Below are positions 8,630-17,863 of a DNA stretch of 64,000 bases, piece by piece. The position numbers and the translations under genes were made by a program. The DNA is from Planctomycetota bacterium. Its GTDB lineage: Bacteria; Planctomycetota; Phycisphaerae; Phycisphaerales; SM1A02. The notes under the pieces were generated by a model, which was given only the letters and a program-made list of their open reading frames with translations, had not been told where the DNA came from and did not search any database. The first letter of the stretch is position 1. Each line of letters opens with the position of its first letter. The stretch lies in contig JAQCEQ010000007.1 of NCBI GenBank assembly GCA_027618565.1, positions 1 through 64,000 of the forward strand, in the 5' to 3' direction.

Positions 8630-8685
8630 GGAAGGTCTATTCTAGGAGGCGGCGCGGTTGGCGGTCGCTATGCGAGAATCACACA

Positions 8686-9618
8686 GTGAGTTCGCCACCG
8701 CAAGAAGCCGTGCTCGTGACGGGAGCGTCCGGGCTTATGGGCCGATCACTGTGCGCGCGATTGGAGCAGGCGGGCGCGTTGGTCATCCGCGCGACGCGTG
8801 ATCCTCGCCAAGGCGCCCAGGCCGGCGTTGCTCGGTGGGATGTGGCCACGGGCGCGTTGGAAGTGTTCGGACCAATGCCGCAGGTCGTCATTCACCTGGC
8901 AGGTGAGTCCCTGGCGTCAGGTCGATGGTCCAGGCGCCGCAAGGAACGGATCTGGAAGAGCCGAGTGGACGCGACGCGAGCGCTCTGCGAGTGGTCCGCG
9001 CGGTGTGAGCAGCGTCCGCGGCTTTTCCTGCACGCCTCTGGCGTTGGCTTCTACGGGAATCGACCCGATGGACTCTGCGATGAGGGTGAGCCGCAGGGAG
9101 GCGGGTTTCTCGCAGAGTTGGCAGGAGCCTGGGAGGTGGCCACGGAGCCACTGCGCAATGCCGGAGTGCGGACGATCTCGATCAGGCTTGGCATGGTGCT
9201 CTCCCGAGACGGCGGGGCGCTGTCGTCGATGCTGCCGGCGTTTCGGTGGGGGCTTGGGGGGCGGGTTGGAACTGGACGCCAGGGAGTGTCGTGGATCACC
9301 TGCCGCGATGCCTGTCGTGCGATCCAATTCCTGATGGACCCCGGAGCCCCGATCGTGGACGGGGCCGTCAATGTGGTCTCGCCGCAACCGGTGTCTCAGA
9401 GGGAGTTCGCCCAGGCGCTCGGACGAGCGCTTCACCGACCCGCCATCCTCCCAGCGCCCGCGTGTGTGCTTCGATTGGTGTTGGGGGAGATGGCGAACGA
9501 GCTGTTGCTCTCGGGGCAATGTGCTGTTCCAACCAAGCTGGAGGGACTCGGATTTCGATTCCTCGACGGCGAACTCTCTGGCGCGCTCACGAGCGTGATT
9601 GCAGGCGACGCCAACTGA
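8686..9618 (+). CDS. TIGR01777 family NAD(P)-dependent epimerase
   Basis: A 310-residue extended SDR of the YfcH/SDR39U1 type. It begins with the nucleotide-binding VLVTGASGLMGRSL, then shows VIHLAGESLASGRWSRRRKERIWKSR (given in part), SGVGFYGNR as the serine/tyrosine active-site segment, and ISIRLGMVLSRDGGALSSMLPAFRWGLGGRVGTG, typical of the family. The substrate is not known for any well-studied member. The start is GTG. The gene converges with the MFS gene and overlaps it by 32 bp. Confidence 0.85.
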   Translation: MSSPPQEAVLVTGASGLMGRSLCARLEQAGALVIRATRDPRQGAQAGVARWDVATGALEVFGPMPQVVIHLAGESLASGRWSRRRKERIWKSRVDATRALCEWSARCEQRPRLFLHASGVGFYGNRPDGLCDEGEPQGGGFLAELAGAWEVATEPLRNAGVRTISIRLGMVLSRDGGALSSMLPAFRWGLGGRVGTGRQGVSWITCRDACRAIQFLMDPGAPIVDGAVNVVSPQPVSQREFAQALGRALHRPAILPAPACVLRLVLGEMANELLLSGQCAVPTKLEGLGFRFLDGELSGALTSVIAGDAN

Positions 9619-10762
9619 GGTATGGCATCATCGCGGGGACGCCGCTCACCACGCACAGGAGGAGCACCGCACTGGCCATGCCGCTGCTCCCGGCGAGCGT
9701 CACGCCTCCGGCGGCCACCAGCGGTCCCGCTACATACCCGGCGCCGATAAGCGCTTCGTGCGTTCCACCGGCGTCCACGCCAGCGCTGCCCACCCGCATC
9801 GCGTAGTAGAGCGCGGCGTAGTACGCAATCGCATGCCCAAGGCCAAAGCAGACCAACCCCGCGACCACGATGGCGGTCGTCGGGCCGAAGGCGACGATGG
9901 CGAAACCACCGACGAGCGCGATCGCCGACAGGAGGATCGCTCCCCATCGACCATGCCAGCTGTGCGTCATGGCCAGCATGCCGGTCACCACCAGTCGCAC
10001 GCCCAGCCAGGTGGCGGCGAGGGGAGTCTGCCAGGTCTCCGGCAACTGCAGCGCGGAAAGGACATACGGCAGCATCGCCGAGAGCGCACTGACCAGCACA
10101 TACGACACGGGGAGCAGGATGCGGGCGCTCGCCAGGAGCGAGTGGTAGCCCGCGGGCACGGTCTCGGCGTCATGGGGATGGGGCTCCGGCTGGCGCTCAA
10201 GCAGCGGGAGTGCGAGGAGCGACGCAAACCCGATCAGGGAGATGCCGGCCACCGTCCAGCCGGCCACATTCTCAAGGAGGAAGAGCGGTCCCATGGCGAT
10301 GAGCGTGATCGTGACGGCCGACATCCAGGTGAGGCACCAGAGGCCGATCGACCGGCGCATCTCGTGGCCATGCTTTCCGCCGGCAACATAGGCCTCCATC
10401 ACCGGCCATAGCAGCGCTCCCGCAATGCTGACGGCGACGGCGGCATACAGGAGTGCCACTTCGGGGCTGGCCCACGGAAGAACCAGCGCCGGGGAAGCCT
10501 CGAACGCGAATGCGATGCCCATCAAGCCCCGAGGGGAGAGCCTCCCGCGCATTTGCTTCAGGATCGGCCCCGCGGCCACCGCCACGCCGACATAGACGAT
10601 CGCGGTCACGACATAGACCATCATCGTCTTCCACTCGGGGTAGTTGAACTGGTGCTTGAGCACGAAGCTCATGCCGTTCCACAGCACGCTCGTCCCGACG
10701 GAGTTGGCGAAGGTGAGCGCTAGAAGCGCTAGCGCAGAGTTCTTGGCGACAGCGGGAGGCAT
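9587..10762 (-). CDS. MFS transporter
   Basis: A 391-residue protein with about twelve hydrophobic segments arranged in two halves around a polar central loop (ERQPEPHPHDAETVPA). Cytoplasmic Arg/Lys-rich loops such as KQMRGRLSPRG after the second helix fit the major facilitator fold. The substrate cannot be told from sequence. The start MPPAVAKNS lies just downstream of the tRNA-Arg gene, which is on the other strand; a longer in-frame reading through the tRNA is spurious. Confidence 0.8.
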   Translation of the reverse strand: MPPAVAKNSALALLALTFANSVGTSVLWNGMSFVLKHQFNYPEWKTMMVYVVTAIVYVGVAVAAGPILKQMRGRLSPRGLMGIAFAFEASPALVLPWASPEVALLYAAVAVSIAGALLWPVMEAYVAGGKHGHEMRRSIGLWCLTWMSAVTITLIAMGPLFLLENVAGWTVAGISLIGFASLLALPLLERQPEPHPHDAETVPAGYHSLLASARILLPVSYVLVSALSAMLPYVLSALQLPETWQTPLAATWLGVRLVVTGMLAMTHSWHGRWGAILLSAIALVGGFAIVAFGPTTAIVVAGLVCFGLGHAIAYYAALYYAMRVGSAGVDAGGTHEALIGAGYVAGPLVAAGGVTLAGSSGMASAVLLLCVVSGVPAMMPYLSWRRLQSRS

Positions 10763-10788
10763 CTGCGTTGGTAGTATCCCACGCCTCA

Positions 10789-10862
10789 GTCCACGTAGCT
10801 CAATTGGATAGAGCGTCGCCCTCCGAAGGCGAAGGTTGCAGGTTCGATCCCCGCCGTGGACG
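10789..10862 (+). tRNA. tRNA-Arg (anticodon CCG)
   Basis: A cloverleaf is evident: acceptor GTCCACG pairs with CGTGGAC, the D-arm contains AGCTCAATTGGATAGAGC, the anticodon loop CTCCGAA gives anticodon CCG (codon CGG), and the T-arm contains GGTTCGATCC. The discriminator is G and CCA is not encoded. Confidence 0.95.
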
Positions 10863-10895
10863 CTGCCTTCACGCTCGCCCCCCCGGATCCCACAC

Positions 10896-11180
10896 ATGCG
10901 CATCGCCCAGTTCCAGCAACACATTCGCGATCGCTACTTCGCCACCGACAACGCGCGCGGGGTGGGCGGGACCTTCCTCTGGTTCGCGGAGGAGTTTGGC
11001 GAGCTGGCCGAGGCGCTGGGCAACCACGCGAAGGGCAAGGGCGACCCCAAGGCGCTCTCCGAAGAGTTCGCGGACTGCATGGCCTGGATGTGCACGCTGG
11101 CCAACATCACCGGCATCGACCTGGAGAAGGCGATCCACGACAAGTACCTGGCGGATGGCGGGCCCAAGGGGACCAAGTGA
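10896..11180 (+). CDS. MazG-like nucleotide pyrophosphohydrolase
   Basis: A compact all-helical protein of 94 residues. The MazG metal-binding pattern ExxE...ExxD is visible as EEFGELAEAL and EEFADCMAW. Such enzymes hydrolyse (d)NTPs to monophosphates and pyrophosphate, often as house-cleaning. The single-domain length resembles the MazG-like and dUTPase-like subgroup rather than full MazG. The last codon region overlaps the GTG start of the next gene (GTGA), so the two are probably translated together. Confidence 0.8.
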   Translation: MRIAQFQQHIRDRYFATDNARGVGGTFLWFAEEFGELAEALGNHAKGKGDPKALSEEFADCMAWMCTLANITGIDLEKAIHDKYLADGGPKGTK

Positions 11181-11695
11181 ATTCACCCCCGTCCTCGCCG
11201 GGGGCGGTAGCCGAGGCGTGCGGCGTGTGCGCGCGGTCCTCTGACCCCGGCCAAGAGCGGCTGGTGGCGTGGCGCTCGGATCGATGGACGCTTCGCCATC
11301 ATGCCCATCCGGCGCCGCTCGGGGGTTGGTTTCAGCTGGAATCCAACCGGCATGTGGGCGGTGCTGCTGACTTCACCGATGCGGAGGCCACCGAGTTTGG
11401 TGCCGTGCTCCGTGCGAGTTGCCACGCCGTCCGCGAGGTGACTGGCGCGATGCGTGTCTACGCCATTGCCTTTGGCGAGGGCTCGGCGCATGTGCATGTG
11501 CATCTGGTCCCGCGGATGCCAGGCCGCGACGACACCGCGGCATGGAAGGTGGCGGACTGGTATCGATTGGTGGAGCGTGAGCCAGGTCGCGCCGCGGAGC
11601 CCGCGCACGTGGAAGAAGTCATCCGGCAGGTGGCAGCGCTCCTGCCGACGCTCTTCCCGCAAGGAATCCTGTCGCCCACGCCCACTGGAAGTTGA
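11177..11695 (+). CDS. HIT-family-like nucleotide hydrolase/transferase
   Basis: A 172-residue protein starting at a GTG that overlaps the mazG-like stop codon. The defining piece is FGEGSAHVHVHLVPR, the histidine triad HxHxH followed by a hydrophobic residue, at about residues 110-118. An N-terminal CGVC pair may bind zinc. HIT hydrolases act on dinucleoside polyphosphates or AMP-lysine-type conjugates, which suits a partner of MazG in nucleotide sanitation; that pairing is inferred. The last 77 bp overlap the convergent flavoprotein gene. Confidence 0.75.
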   Translation: MNSPPSSPGAVAEACGVCARSSDPGQERLVAWRSDRWTLRHHAHPAPLGGWFQLESNRHVGGAADFTDAEATEFGAVLRASCHAVREVTGAMRVYAIAFGEGSAHVHVHLVPRMPGRDDTAAWKVADWYRLVEREPGRAAEPAHVEEVIRQVAALLPTLFPQGILSPTPTGS

Positions 11696-12875
11696 AGCCG
11701 CCGATCCGGCCGTCAACATCAAGGATCTCTCCGCACAGGTGCAGCCCCGGGCACGGGCGCGACTCCATCGTCTGCAGGCGAATCTCGTCCAACGGGACGC
11801 CGCCGGCGGTCGCCTCCGCGTAGGTGAATCCGCGCGTCTCGGTGGGATGGACGGGGCACTGGGTCACCAGCGTGGTCAGGGCTCGCATCGACTCGCGAGT
11901 GAGTTGGCGCAGCGAAGCCTCAGGGTCCACCCGTGCGGCGTCAAGGAGTGCGCGAGCGAGGCGTTCGGGAAGATGCTGGCGCAGCCACGCCAGGGCAGGC
12001 GCGCGCGCTCTCCGCAAGGACGCCTCGCAGTCTTCCAGGCGCCACCCTGCGCGCCAGTCGATGATCAGATGCGCTCCACGATCGTCCAGTCGAGCCATGT
12101 GCCAGTGACGACTCATGTCCATCGCTCCCGGTCCACTGAGCCCGAAGTGGGTGCACAGGAGATCGTGCTCGATCACCTTCAGGTGCTTTCCGGTCGATGA
12201 CACCAGCGTGATGGTGGCGCGGGTTGCCACACCAGAGAGTTCGCGGATCCATGCCGGATCATTGACCACGAGCGGCGCCAGTGAAGGAATGATCGGTTCG
12301 CGCAGCGTGTGCCCGAGTCCGGTCACGAAGTCGTAGCCCGCACCGTCGGATCCGCTCTTGGGAAGTGCCTTGCCGCCCGTGGCGACGATGACTCGCGTGG
12401 CGCTCACGGTCCCGGCATCGGTCGTTAGCTCAAAGCCTTCCTGGCCATCGGCTCGTGCGATGCCGAGCACCCGGCAGGGGTGGCGAATCTGGACGCCCGC
12501 GTCTTTCGCGGCCCCAAGCAGTGCATTGAGGACGGTGCGCGCGCTGTCAGTCACGGGGAAGAGCTTCCCGGTCTCTTCGCGCTTGAGTTCCACGCCCAGC
12601 TCGCCAAAGAACCGGACGGTGTCCTCCACTGCGAAACTCCGAAGGACCTGGCGGATGGCGTTGGGAGAGCCGCCGGCAAAGTCGCGTTCGGTGACCTGGT
12701 GGTGCGTGACATTGCAGCGGCCGCCTCCGGCGACCAGGATCTTGGCGCCGATGGTCCGCGCGCCGTCGAACGCGACGATCGATCGACCTGGACAGGCCCG
12801 CCCCGCGGTGATGGCCGCCATGAGGCCTGCCGCTCCCGCACCCACGACCGCGATGTCGATGCCTTCGCAAGCCAT
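11619..12875 (-). CDS. BaiN/HI0933 (YhiN) family FAD-dependent oxidoreductase
   Basis: A 418-residue flavoprotein. The FAD Rossmann motif IAVVGAGAAGLMAAITAG is at the N-terminus, followed by GAKILVAGGGRCNVTHH, diagnostic of the HI0933/BaiN family, then VIVATGGKALPKSGSDGAGY and the C-terminal GFNFQWAWATGFLAG. The natural substrate is unclear for most members. It is the last gene of the ABC-permease-DUF3299 operon; its ATG overlaps the DUF3299 stop codon by one base. The link to that operon may be positional only. Confidence 0.88.
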   Translation of the reverse strand: MACEGIDIAVVGAGAAGLMAAITAGRACPGRSIVAFDGARTIGAKILVAGGGRCNVTHHQVTERDFAGGSPNAIRQVLRSFAVEDTVRFFGELGVELKREETGKLFPVTDSARTVLNALLGAAKDAGVQIRHPCRVLGIARADGQEGFELTTDAGTVSATRVIVATGGKALPKSGSDGAGYDFVTGLGHTLREPIIPSLAPLVVNDPAWIRELSGVATRATITLVSSTGKHLKVIEHDLLCTHFGLSGPGAMDMSRHWHMARLDDRGAHLIIDWRAGWRLEDCEASLRRARAPALAWLRQHLPERLARALLDAARVDPEASLRQLTRESMRALTTLVTQCPVHPTETRGFTYAEATAGGVPLDEIRLQTMESRPCPGLHLCGEILDVDGRIGGFNFQWAWATGFLAGRASAGALPPAG

Positions 12876-13654
12876 TACAGGTCTGTCGTGAGTGAGGCGT
12901 CTTCCATCAGGTAGAGGCCGACCAGCCACTTGTCCACCACGTAGGGATCGATCTCCAGCTTCCCCGTGATGGTCGCGTACTGGATCTGGTGGCGCCTGCC
13001 CACTTCGATGGCGTGTTCAAGACGGACCTCCACGGCGTCGTACGGGGTGGGCGGCACGCCAATGCAGCAGCCATCCCACTGGTTGAGCATGAGGAGGACT
13101 TCGTCAGTTTCTGTGGCGACCAGCGGGTAGGCGATATAGCCGCTCACGGTGACCCAACTGTTCTGGAGAATCGCCAGTCTCTGCGGAACCGCCGACATCC
13201 CAAGCCGCGGCACATAGGTGTCCTCTGCGCTGGTGAGAAACTCCCAGGTCACTTGGTAGGGACGCTCGCGCGTGCCGTCACCCGTGAGTTCGTACCGGCC
13301 GTCGCACGAGAGCGCCCCGCTTGGCAACCGAGTGATGTTTCCTGGCGAGACCGTCGCCGCTGAAATGGTGGCGTCCATCCCGAGTGCAAGGGAGTCGCCT
13401 CTGGGGGTCGAACCATTGGCAGCGGGAGCCACGGCGGTAGTCCGAGCCGAGTTCGGTTCGACAGACGCGTTAGGAATCGGAGCAGCAACCGGAGCAGGAG
13501 CGGGCGTAGGAGCCGTGCCATGCGCACCGGCACTCGCCCGTGCGGACTCCGCGGGGGCATCGACCATTGGCGCGCCTCCATCCGGTGTGTCCATCCACCA
13601 CGCGACAGCTCCCAGCGCACCAAGCGCCGCCACGGCGACCCAAAACCAGCGCAT
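12875..13654 (-). CDS. DUF3299 family exported protein
   Basis: A 259-residue protein with a single N-terminal hydrophobic segment (about 3-20, signal or anchor) and an Ala/Pro/Thr-rich linker to about residue 110. The DUF3299 domain follows: VSGYIAYPLVATETDEVLLML, then NQWDGCCIGVPPTPYDAVEV, the family's conserved Cys-Cys-x-G-x-Pro-Pro turn. In Vibrio cholerae a DUF3299 protein is, to my recollection, part of the ZrgABCDE zinc-uptake cluster together with an ABC ATPase and an FtsX-type permease, matching the neighbours here. The Cys pair could bind metal. Translation is coupled on both sides by one-base overlaps. Confidence 0.82.
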   Translation of the reverse strand: MRWFWVAVAALGALGAVAWWMDTPDGGAPMVDAPAESARASAGAHGTAPTPAPAPVAAPIPNASVEPNSARTTAVAPAANGSTPRGDSLALGMDATISAATVSPGNITRLPSGALSCDGRYELTGDGTRERPYQVTWEFLTSAEDTYVPRLGMSAVPQRLAILQNSWVTVSGYIAYPLVATETDEVLLMLNQWDGCCIGVPPTPYDAVEVRLEHAIEVGRRHQIQYATITGKLEIDPYVVDKWLVGLYLMEDASLTTDL

Positions 13655-14988
13655 CAGTCGATCGCCCCCAAGTGGCGGACGATGGGTGTGCCGTAGGCGC
13701 GAATCGCTGGAAGGACGCCGGCCAGCATCGCCAGCACGACCGACCCCGCGACGACCGCGATCACCGTCCGCACAGGAGGCATGGAATCCAACACAAGCCC
13801 GACTCGCGCTTCGACCAACTCGGCCGCAACGCTTCCGGCGACAAGGGTCAAGAGCACGCCTCCAACGGCACCAAGGAGCCCGATGATCGCGGCCTCGGCC
13901 AAGACCATCCCAAAGACTCGACCCGCGCTGGTACCCAAGACCCGCAGGATCGCGATGTGCCGGCGGCGCATCTCCATGGAGTTGTACAGCGATAGCAGGA
14001 TGCCGATGCCGGAGGAGACCAGAACCGCCAGCGCCATCGCGAGCAGGATCTCGTCGATGCTGCCGACGATCGCAAAGAGCCGCCCCACCTCCTGGGCAGG
14101 CTGCGCGACAGTGATCGTGGGATCGCGACGCAGCCGGTCGTATTGAGACTGCATCGCGGCGCTGGCGTCGGAGCCGGGGCGCGTGGGCAGCCGAAGAAGG
14201 ATGTCGGTGACCAGCCGATCTTCGTCGGTCAGATCCGCGACCTCCACATGGATGTGGCCATGATCGTGGTCGTGACCAGCGTCGTCCGCATGCGCATCCC
14301 CGTCCGCCTCTCCGGTGTGGGAAGCCTCCTCGCGCTCCAATCTCTCTTCGGCATGAATGACCCAGGAGGTCTCCAGCGCGGTAAAGAGCGCTCGGTCATG
14401 GGCGCTTCCGGTCGGCTCAAGAGTCCCGACCACTTCGCAGGGATGGTTCTCGTGCTGGTGGCCGCCCTCGCGGCTTCCCCAAGAACCGTGCGTGGTCACG
14501 ATCTTGTCGCCGACGCGCAGCCCGTGCATCGCCGCAGCCTGGGCACCGACGACGACCTGGAACGGTCTGTCAAACGCGGCGCCCGTGCGAAACTGGAACG
14601 GGCGTCCAGCGACAGGCTCGAAGGCCGTGAACAATGCCGGTTCCGTCGCGACGAGGGGGCTGCCTCGGTAACTGTCGCCAAGTTGCGTGGCGACGCTCCA
14701 CGCCCACGGGAAACTGGTTCGAATCTCCTGCGCCTTGGCGTGGGGAATGGACCGCGACGGCGGGTTGGCATAGAAGAGGCCGTTCAGCACCACCACCAGC
14801 GGGCTGGCGTCGGCACCGACCATGAGGTGCGCGTTTCCTGATCCGCGGCGGAAGGCTTGCGTCGCACTCTCTCGGAGCGACAGCAGCACCAAGAGCAGCG
14901 CCACCGCGACCGCCACGCTGGCGACCGAAATGGTGGTCGACAGCAGTCGCGTGCGGAGTGATCGAAGGACGATTGAAAGGTCGCTCAT
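13654..14988 (-). CDS. FtsX-type ABC transporter permease with a His-rich loop
   Basis: A 444-residue MacB/FtsX-type permease: one helix near the N-terminus (RTRLLSTTISVASVAVAVAL in part), a large periplasmic domain, then three helices at the C-terminus, with conserved MEMRRRHIAILRVLG coupling region and a Leu/Gly-rich VLLTLVAG. Within the periplasmic domain (about residues 225-252) is a run rich in His and Asp (GHDHDHGHIH), a likely metal-binding loop. Together with the ATPase and DUF3299 this points to metal (zinc) handling rather than lipoprotein release. Its ATG overlaps the ATPase stop by 4 bp. Confidence 0.85.
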   Translation of the reverse strand: MSDLSIVLRSLRTRLLSTTISVASVAVAVALLLVLLSLRESATQAFRRGSGNAHLMVGADASPLVVVLNGLFYANPPSRSIPHAKAQEIRTSFPWAWSVATQLGDSYRGSPLVATEPALFTAFEPVAGRPFQFRTGAAFDRPFQVVVGAQAAAMHGLRVGDKIVTTHGSWGSREGGHQHENHPCEVVGTLEPTGSAHDRALFTALETSWVIHAEERLEREEASHTGEADGDAHADDAGHDHDHGHIHVEVADLTDEDRLVTDILLRLPTRPGSDASAAMQSQYDRLRRDPTITVAQPAQEVGRLFAIVGSIDEILLAMALAVLVSSGIGILLSLYNSMEMRRRHIAILRVLGTSAGRVFGMVLAEAAIIGLLGAVGGVLLTLVAGSVAAELVEARVGLVLDSMPPVRTVIAVVAGSVVLAMLAGVLPAIRAYGTPIVRHLGAID

Positions 14989-15680
14989 GCGCTGTGTCCC
15001 ATCCCCTTGGAAGCATGGGGAGCGCCTTGCCACTCTTCCAGATCGACTACGCGGTCAAACCGAACGCGCATAGAGGGGTCGTGACTGGTGCACAGGAGCG
15101 CGGCACCATGCGCACGGCAGGTGGCGCGGAGAAGTTCGATGGCTGCACCCGCATTGGCGGGGTCCAGGCTGGCGGTGGGTTCGTCCGCTAGGACCAACAC
15201 CGGATGGGCGGCGACGGCACGGGCCACGGCGACGCGCTGCTGCTGCCCCACACTCAACCGGTCGGCGGGACGGTCACGGTCGTTGGTGTCGATGCCGACA
15301 GCTGCCAGCAGCATGTCCGCGCGAATGCCTCGATCAGCCTCGGGAATCGAGCTGGCCATCATCGCCACGAGCAGGTTCTCGCGCGCCGAGAATCCCGGCA
15401 GCAGGTGGTGCGTCTGGAAGACCATGCCGATCGTCCGTCCACGGAAGGCATCTCGTGCCGCTCCCCGCAGCGTGCCGATCGCGGTCCCCGCCACATGGAT
15501 CGATCCCCCCGAAGCGTCCTCAAGTCCGGCGACAAGATGCAAAAGCGTGCTCTTCCCGCACCCGCTTCCGCCGGCGAGCAGCACATGCTCTCCAGCCTCC
15601 ACGCGCAGCGACGCCACGCCTAGCCGGAAGCCGTCCGCGTATCGAAACTCCAGTCCGCTGATCTCGACGGCCGCGCTCAT
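14985..15680 (-). CDS. ABC transporter ATP-binding protein (LolD/MacB type)
   Basis: A 231-residue ATPase. Walker A is GGSGCGKST (about 37-45), the Q-loop lies in VFQTHHLLPGFSARENL, the signature is LSVGQQQRVAVARA, and Walker B is VLVLADEPTASLD. The size and ENL pattern fit the LolD/MacB/YbbA group that works with FtsX-type permeases such as the next gene. It is first in a four-gene operon with 4-, 1- and 1-bp overlaps. Confidence 0.9.
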   Translation of the reverse strand: MSAAVEISGLEFRYADGFRLGVASLRVEAGEHVLLAGGSGCGKSTLLHLVAGLEDASGGSIHVAGTAIGTLRGAARDAFRGRTIGMVFQTHHLLPGFSARENLLVAMMASSIPEADRGIRADMLLAAVGIDTNDRDRPADRLSVGQQQRVAVARAVAAHPVLVLADEPTASLDPANAGAAIELLRATCRAHGAALLCTSHDPSMRVRFDRVVDLEEWQGAPHASKGMGHSA

Positions 15681-15730
15681 GGGCGGTGCATGGTAGGGGC
15701 GAAGCGTGGCTCGTGTTCACTCGCTTAGCG

Positions 15731-17842
15731 TCATCCGACATCCGCTAGCCCAAGCGCGGAGCCGTAGCGCTGCAAGGCTGCAAGCCGGAGGAATCGTTCG
15801 TCGGGTTGATCCAAGTGTGGGCTCTGCTCGATCCGCCTCCCGGCAGCGGCGCGGGCCTGCTCCAGGAGCAACCCATCTTGCATGAGATCGGCGACGCGAA
15901 ACGGAGGCAAGCCGGACTGGCGCTCGCCAAAAAAGTCGCCTGGACCCCGGATGGCCAAGTCAGCCTCGGCGATCCGGAATCCGTCCAGCGTCCCGCCGAT
16001 GACGTCCATGCGACGGCGCGCGTCGTCGGTTGTGGGTTCCCCCATATAGACGCAGAGGCTCTTCGCCGTGCCGCGCCCGACTCGCCCACGCAGCTGGTGC
16101 AGCTGCGCCAGCCCGAATCGCTCGGCGTGCTCGATCACCATCAGCGACGCATTGGGAACATCAACTCCCACTTCAATGACCACGGTGGCCACCAGGACAT
16201 GCGACCGGCGATCGCGAAATGCAGACATAGCCCGGTCTCGATCGTCTGCCGAGAGTCTGCCGTGCACGAACCCCACGGTGAGTCCCGCGAAGTGGGTGGC
16301 GCGGAGCCGCTCCACGGTGCTGGCCACATCGGAAAGGCCAGCCTCCGACTCTTCCACCGCAGGCACGACGATGTAGGCCTGCTCGCCGGCATCCAAGCGC
16401 GTGCGGAGGTATCGGTAGACCTCATCGGACTTCTCGAACCCCACGACGCGCGTGGCAATCGGCTGCCGACCGGGGGGCGGATGCCGGATCGTGGAGACAT
16501 CCAGGTCACCGAAGAAGGTCATCGCCAGCGTCCGCGGGATTGGCGTGGCGGTCATGACCAGCGTGTGCGGTGCACCGAGCAACGCCTTGGCCCGAAGCGC
16601 CGCCCGCTGCGAGACGCCGAAGCGATGTTGTTCGTCGATGATGGCGATGGCCAGGCTCTTGAACTCGATCGACTCGGTGAACAACGCGTGGGTGCCCACC
16701 ACCAGCGGGATCGAGCCGTCGGAGAGTCCCGCCAGAATGGCGCGCCGTTCGGCGGCGGGAGTGCTACCGGTGAGCAGCGCCCATTCCATCGATGCGCCCT
16801 GGAGCATCGAACGCAAGCTGCGCGCGTGCTGTTCCGCCAGGATTTCCGTGGGTGCGACCAACGCACCCTGGTGCCCCGCCGCGACGGCCGCCAGGAGTGC
16901 ATACACCGCCACCGCGGTCTTGCCAGAACCGACATCGCCCTGGAGGAGCCGATTCATCGGGACGGTGGAGCCCATGTCGGTCACAATCTCGCTCACCGCG
17001 TGGTCCTGGTCTGGCGTGAGCGAGAAGGGAAGGCGGGCGCGAATCGCGCGGTCCACTTGCGGTGAGACTCCGATGGCTTGCGCCGCGCCCGAGTGCCGGA
17101 CCTGCCAACGCCGCATCGCCAGCGCCACCTGCAGGAGGAAGAGCTCGTCAAACGCCAGGCGTCGCCGCCCCAGGTCAGCCTCCTGCGGCGTCGCCGGTGC
17201 GTGCACCATGCGCATCGCCTCGGGCATCGTGGGAAGCGACTGGTGCGCTCGCTCATCCTCCGGCAGCCAATCCGTTAGGAGCGTGGGGACTGTCGGCAAC
17301 ACCGGCGCGATCAGTCGCTCGAATCGATCCTGTGGGATGTCCTCGGTCGTGGGATAGATCGGGCGAAGGCGCGCGTCGGCCAGCGCCGTTTCTGAAGCGT
17401 CGGGTTGGACCGGAGTCCACTGCGGATTGGTGATCTGGAGGTAGCCGCGGAATCGGCTGCACTTGCCGTGCGCCACCCCCCAGTCACCCGGATGGAGTTT
17501 CTTGGCGATCCACGGATTGTTGAACCACACCAAGCGAAGCGTGGACTTCCCATCAGAGAGGGTGGCTTCCACGCGAGGTCGACCGCCGCCGGCACGGATG
17601 GCTCGCACCGCCGCAAGTTCCCCTCGAACCGTGAGCAGGTCGCCGTCAGCGGCCGCTCCATCGGCCTCGGAAATCGATTGTTCCGCCAGCAGCCGCTCGT
17701 AGCGGTGGGGGATATGCCACAGCAAATCCTCCAGCGAGCCGATGCCAAGTCGCGAGAAGGCCGCCGCCGTGCGGGAGCCCACGCCCGGTAGCGTGGAGAC
17801 GGAGATGGTCGCGCCAGCGTGGAGCGTGGCAGGGGCCGACAT
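15731..17842 (-). CDS. recG: ATP-dependent DNA helicase RecG
   Basis: A 703-residue protein, the normal RecG size. The N-terminus has the helix-hairpin-helix-like LPGVGSRTAAAFSRLGIGSLEDLLWHIPHRYE (in part) and the OB-fold wedge domain (residues 70-160). The helicase core shows LLQGDVGSGKTAVAVYAL (Walker A), IIDEQHRFGVSQR (DExH box), VMTATPIPRTLAMT (motif III) and the C-terminal LRGRVGRG. RecG remodels stalled forks and Holliday junctions. The ATG at 17842 is 21 bp from the divergent xseA start. The frame runs open far upstream across xseA, but that part is antisense and has no homology. Confidence 0.95.
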   Translation of the reverse strand: MSAPATLHAGATISVSTLPGVGSRTAAAFSRLGIGSLEDLLWHIPHRYERLLAEQSISEADGAAADGDLLTVRGELAAVRAIRAGGGRPRVEATLSDGKSTLRLVWFNNPWIAKKLHPGDWGVAHGKCSRFRGYLQITNPQWTPVQPDASETALADARLRPIYPTTEDIPQDRFERLIAPVLPTVPTLLTDWLPEDERAHQSLPTMPEAMRMVHAPATPQEADLGRRRLAFDELFLLQVALAMRRWQVRHSGAAQAIGVSPQVDRAIRARLPFSLTPDQDHAVSEIVTDMGSTVPMNRLLQGDVGSGKTAVAVYALLAAVAAGHQGALVAPTEILAEQHARSLRSMLQGASMEWALLTGSTPAAERRAILAGLSDGSIPLVVGTHALFTESIEFKSLAIAIIDEQHRFGVSQRAALRAKALLGAPHTLVMTATPIPRTLAMTFFGDLDVSTIRHPPPGRQPIATRVVGFEKSDEVYRYLRTRLDAGEQAYIVVPAVEESEAGLSDVASTVERLRATHFAGLTVGFVHGRLSADDRDRAMSAFRDRRSHVLVATVVIEVGVDVPNASLMVIEHAERFGLAQLHQLRGRVGRGTAKSLCVYMGEPTTDDARRRMDVIGGTLDGFRIAEADLAIRGPGDFFGERQSGLPPFRVADLMQDGLLLEQARAAAGRRIEQSPHLDQPDERFLRLAALQRYGSALGLADVG

Positions 17843-17863
17843 GGACACCCGTACATTACATCC
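17843..17863. promoter_or_regulatory. 21-bp divergent promoter region of recG and xseA
   Basis: Only 21 bases separate the recG ATG from the proposed xseA GTG. The sequence GTACATTAC contains TACATT on the plus strand, 6 bases before the GTG of xseA, and TAATGT on the minus strand, 10 bases before the recG ATG. The two hexamers overlap, so binding for one gene may exclude the other. Confidence 0.4.
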
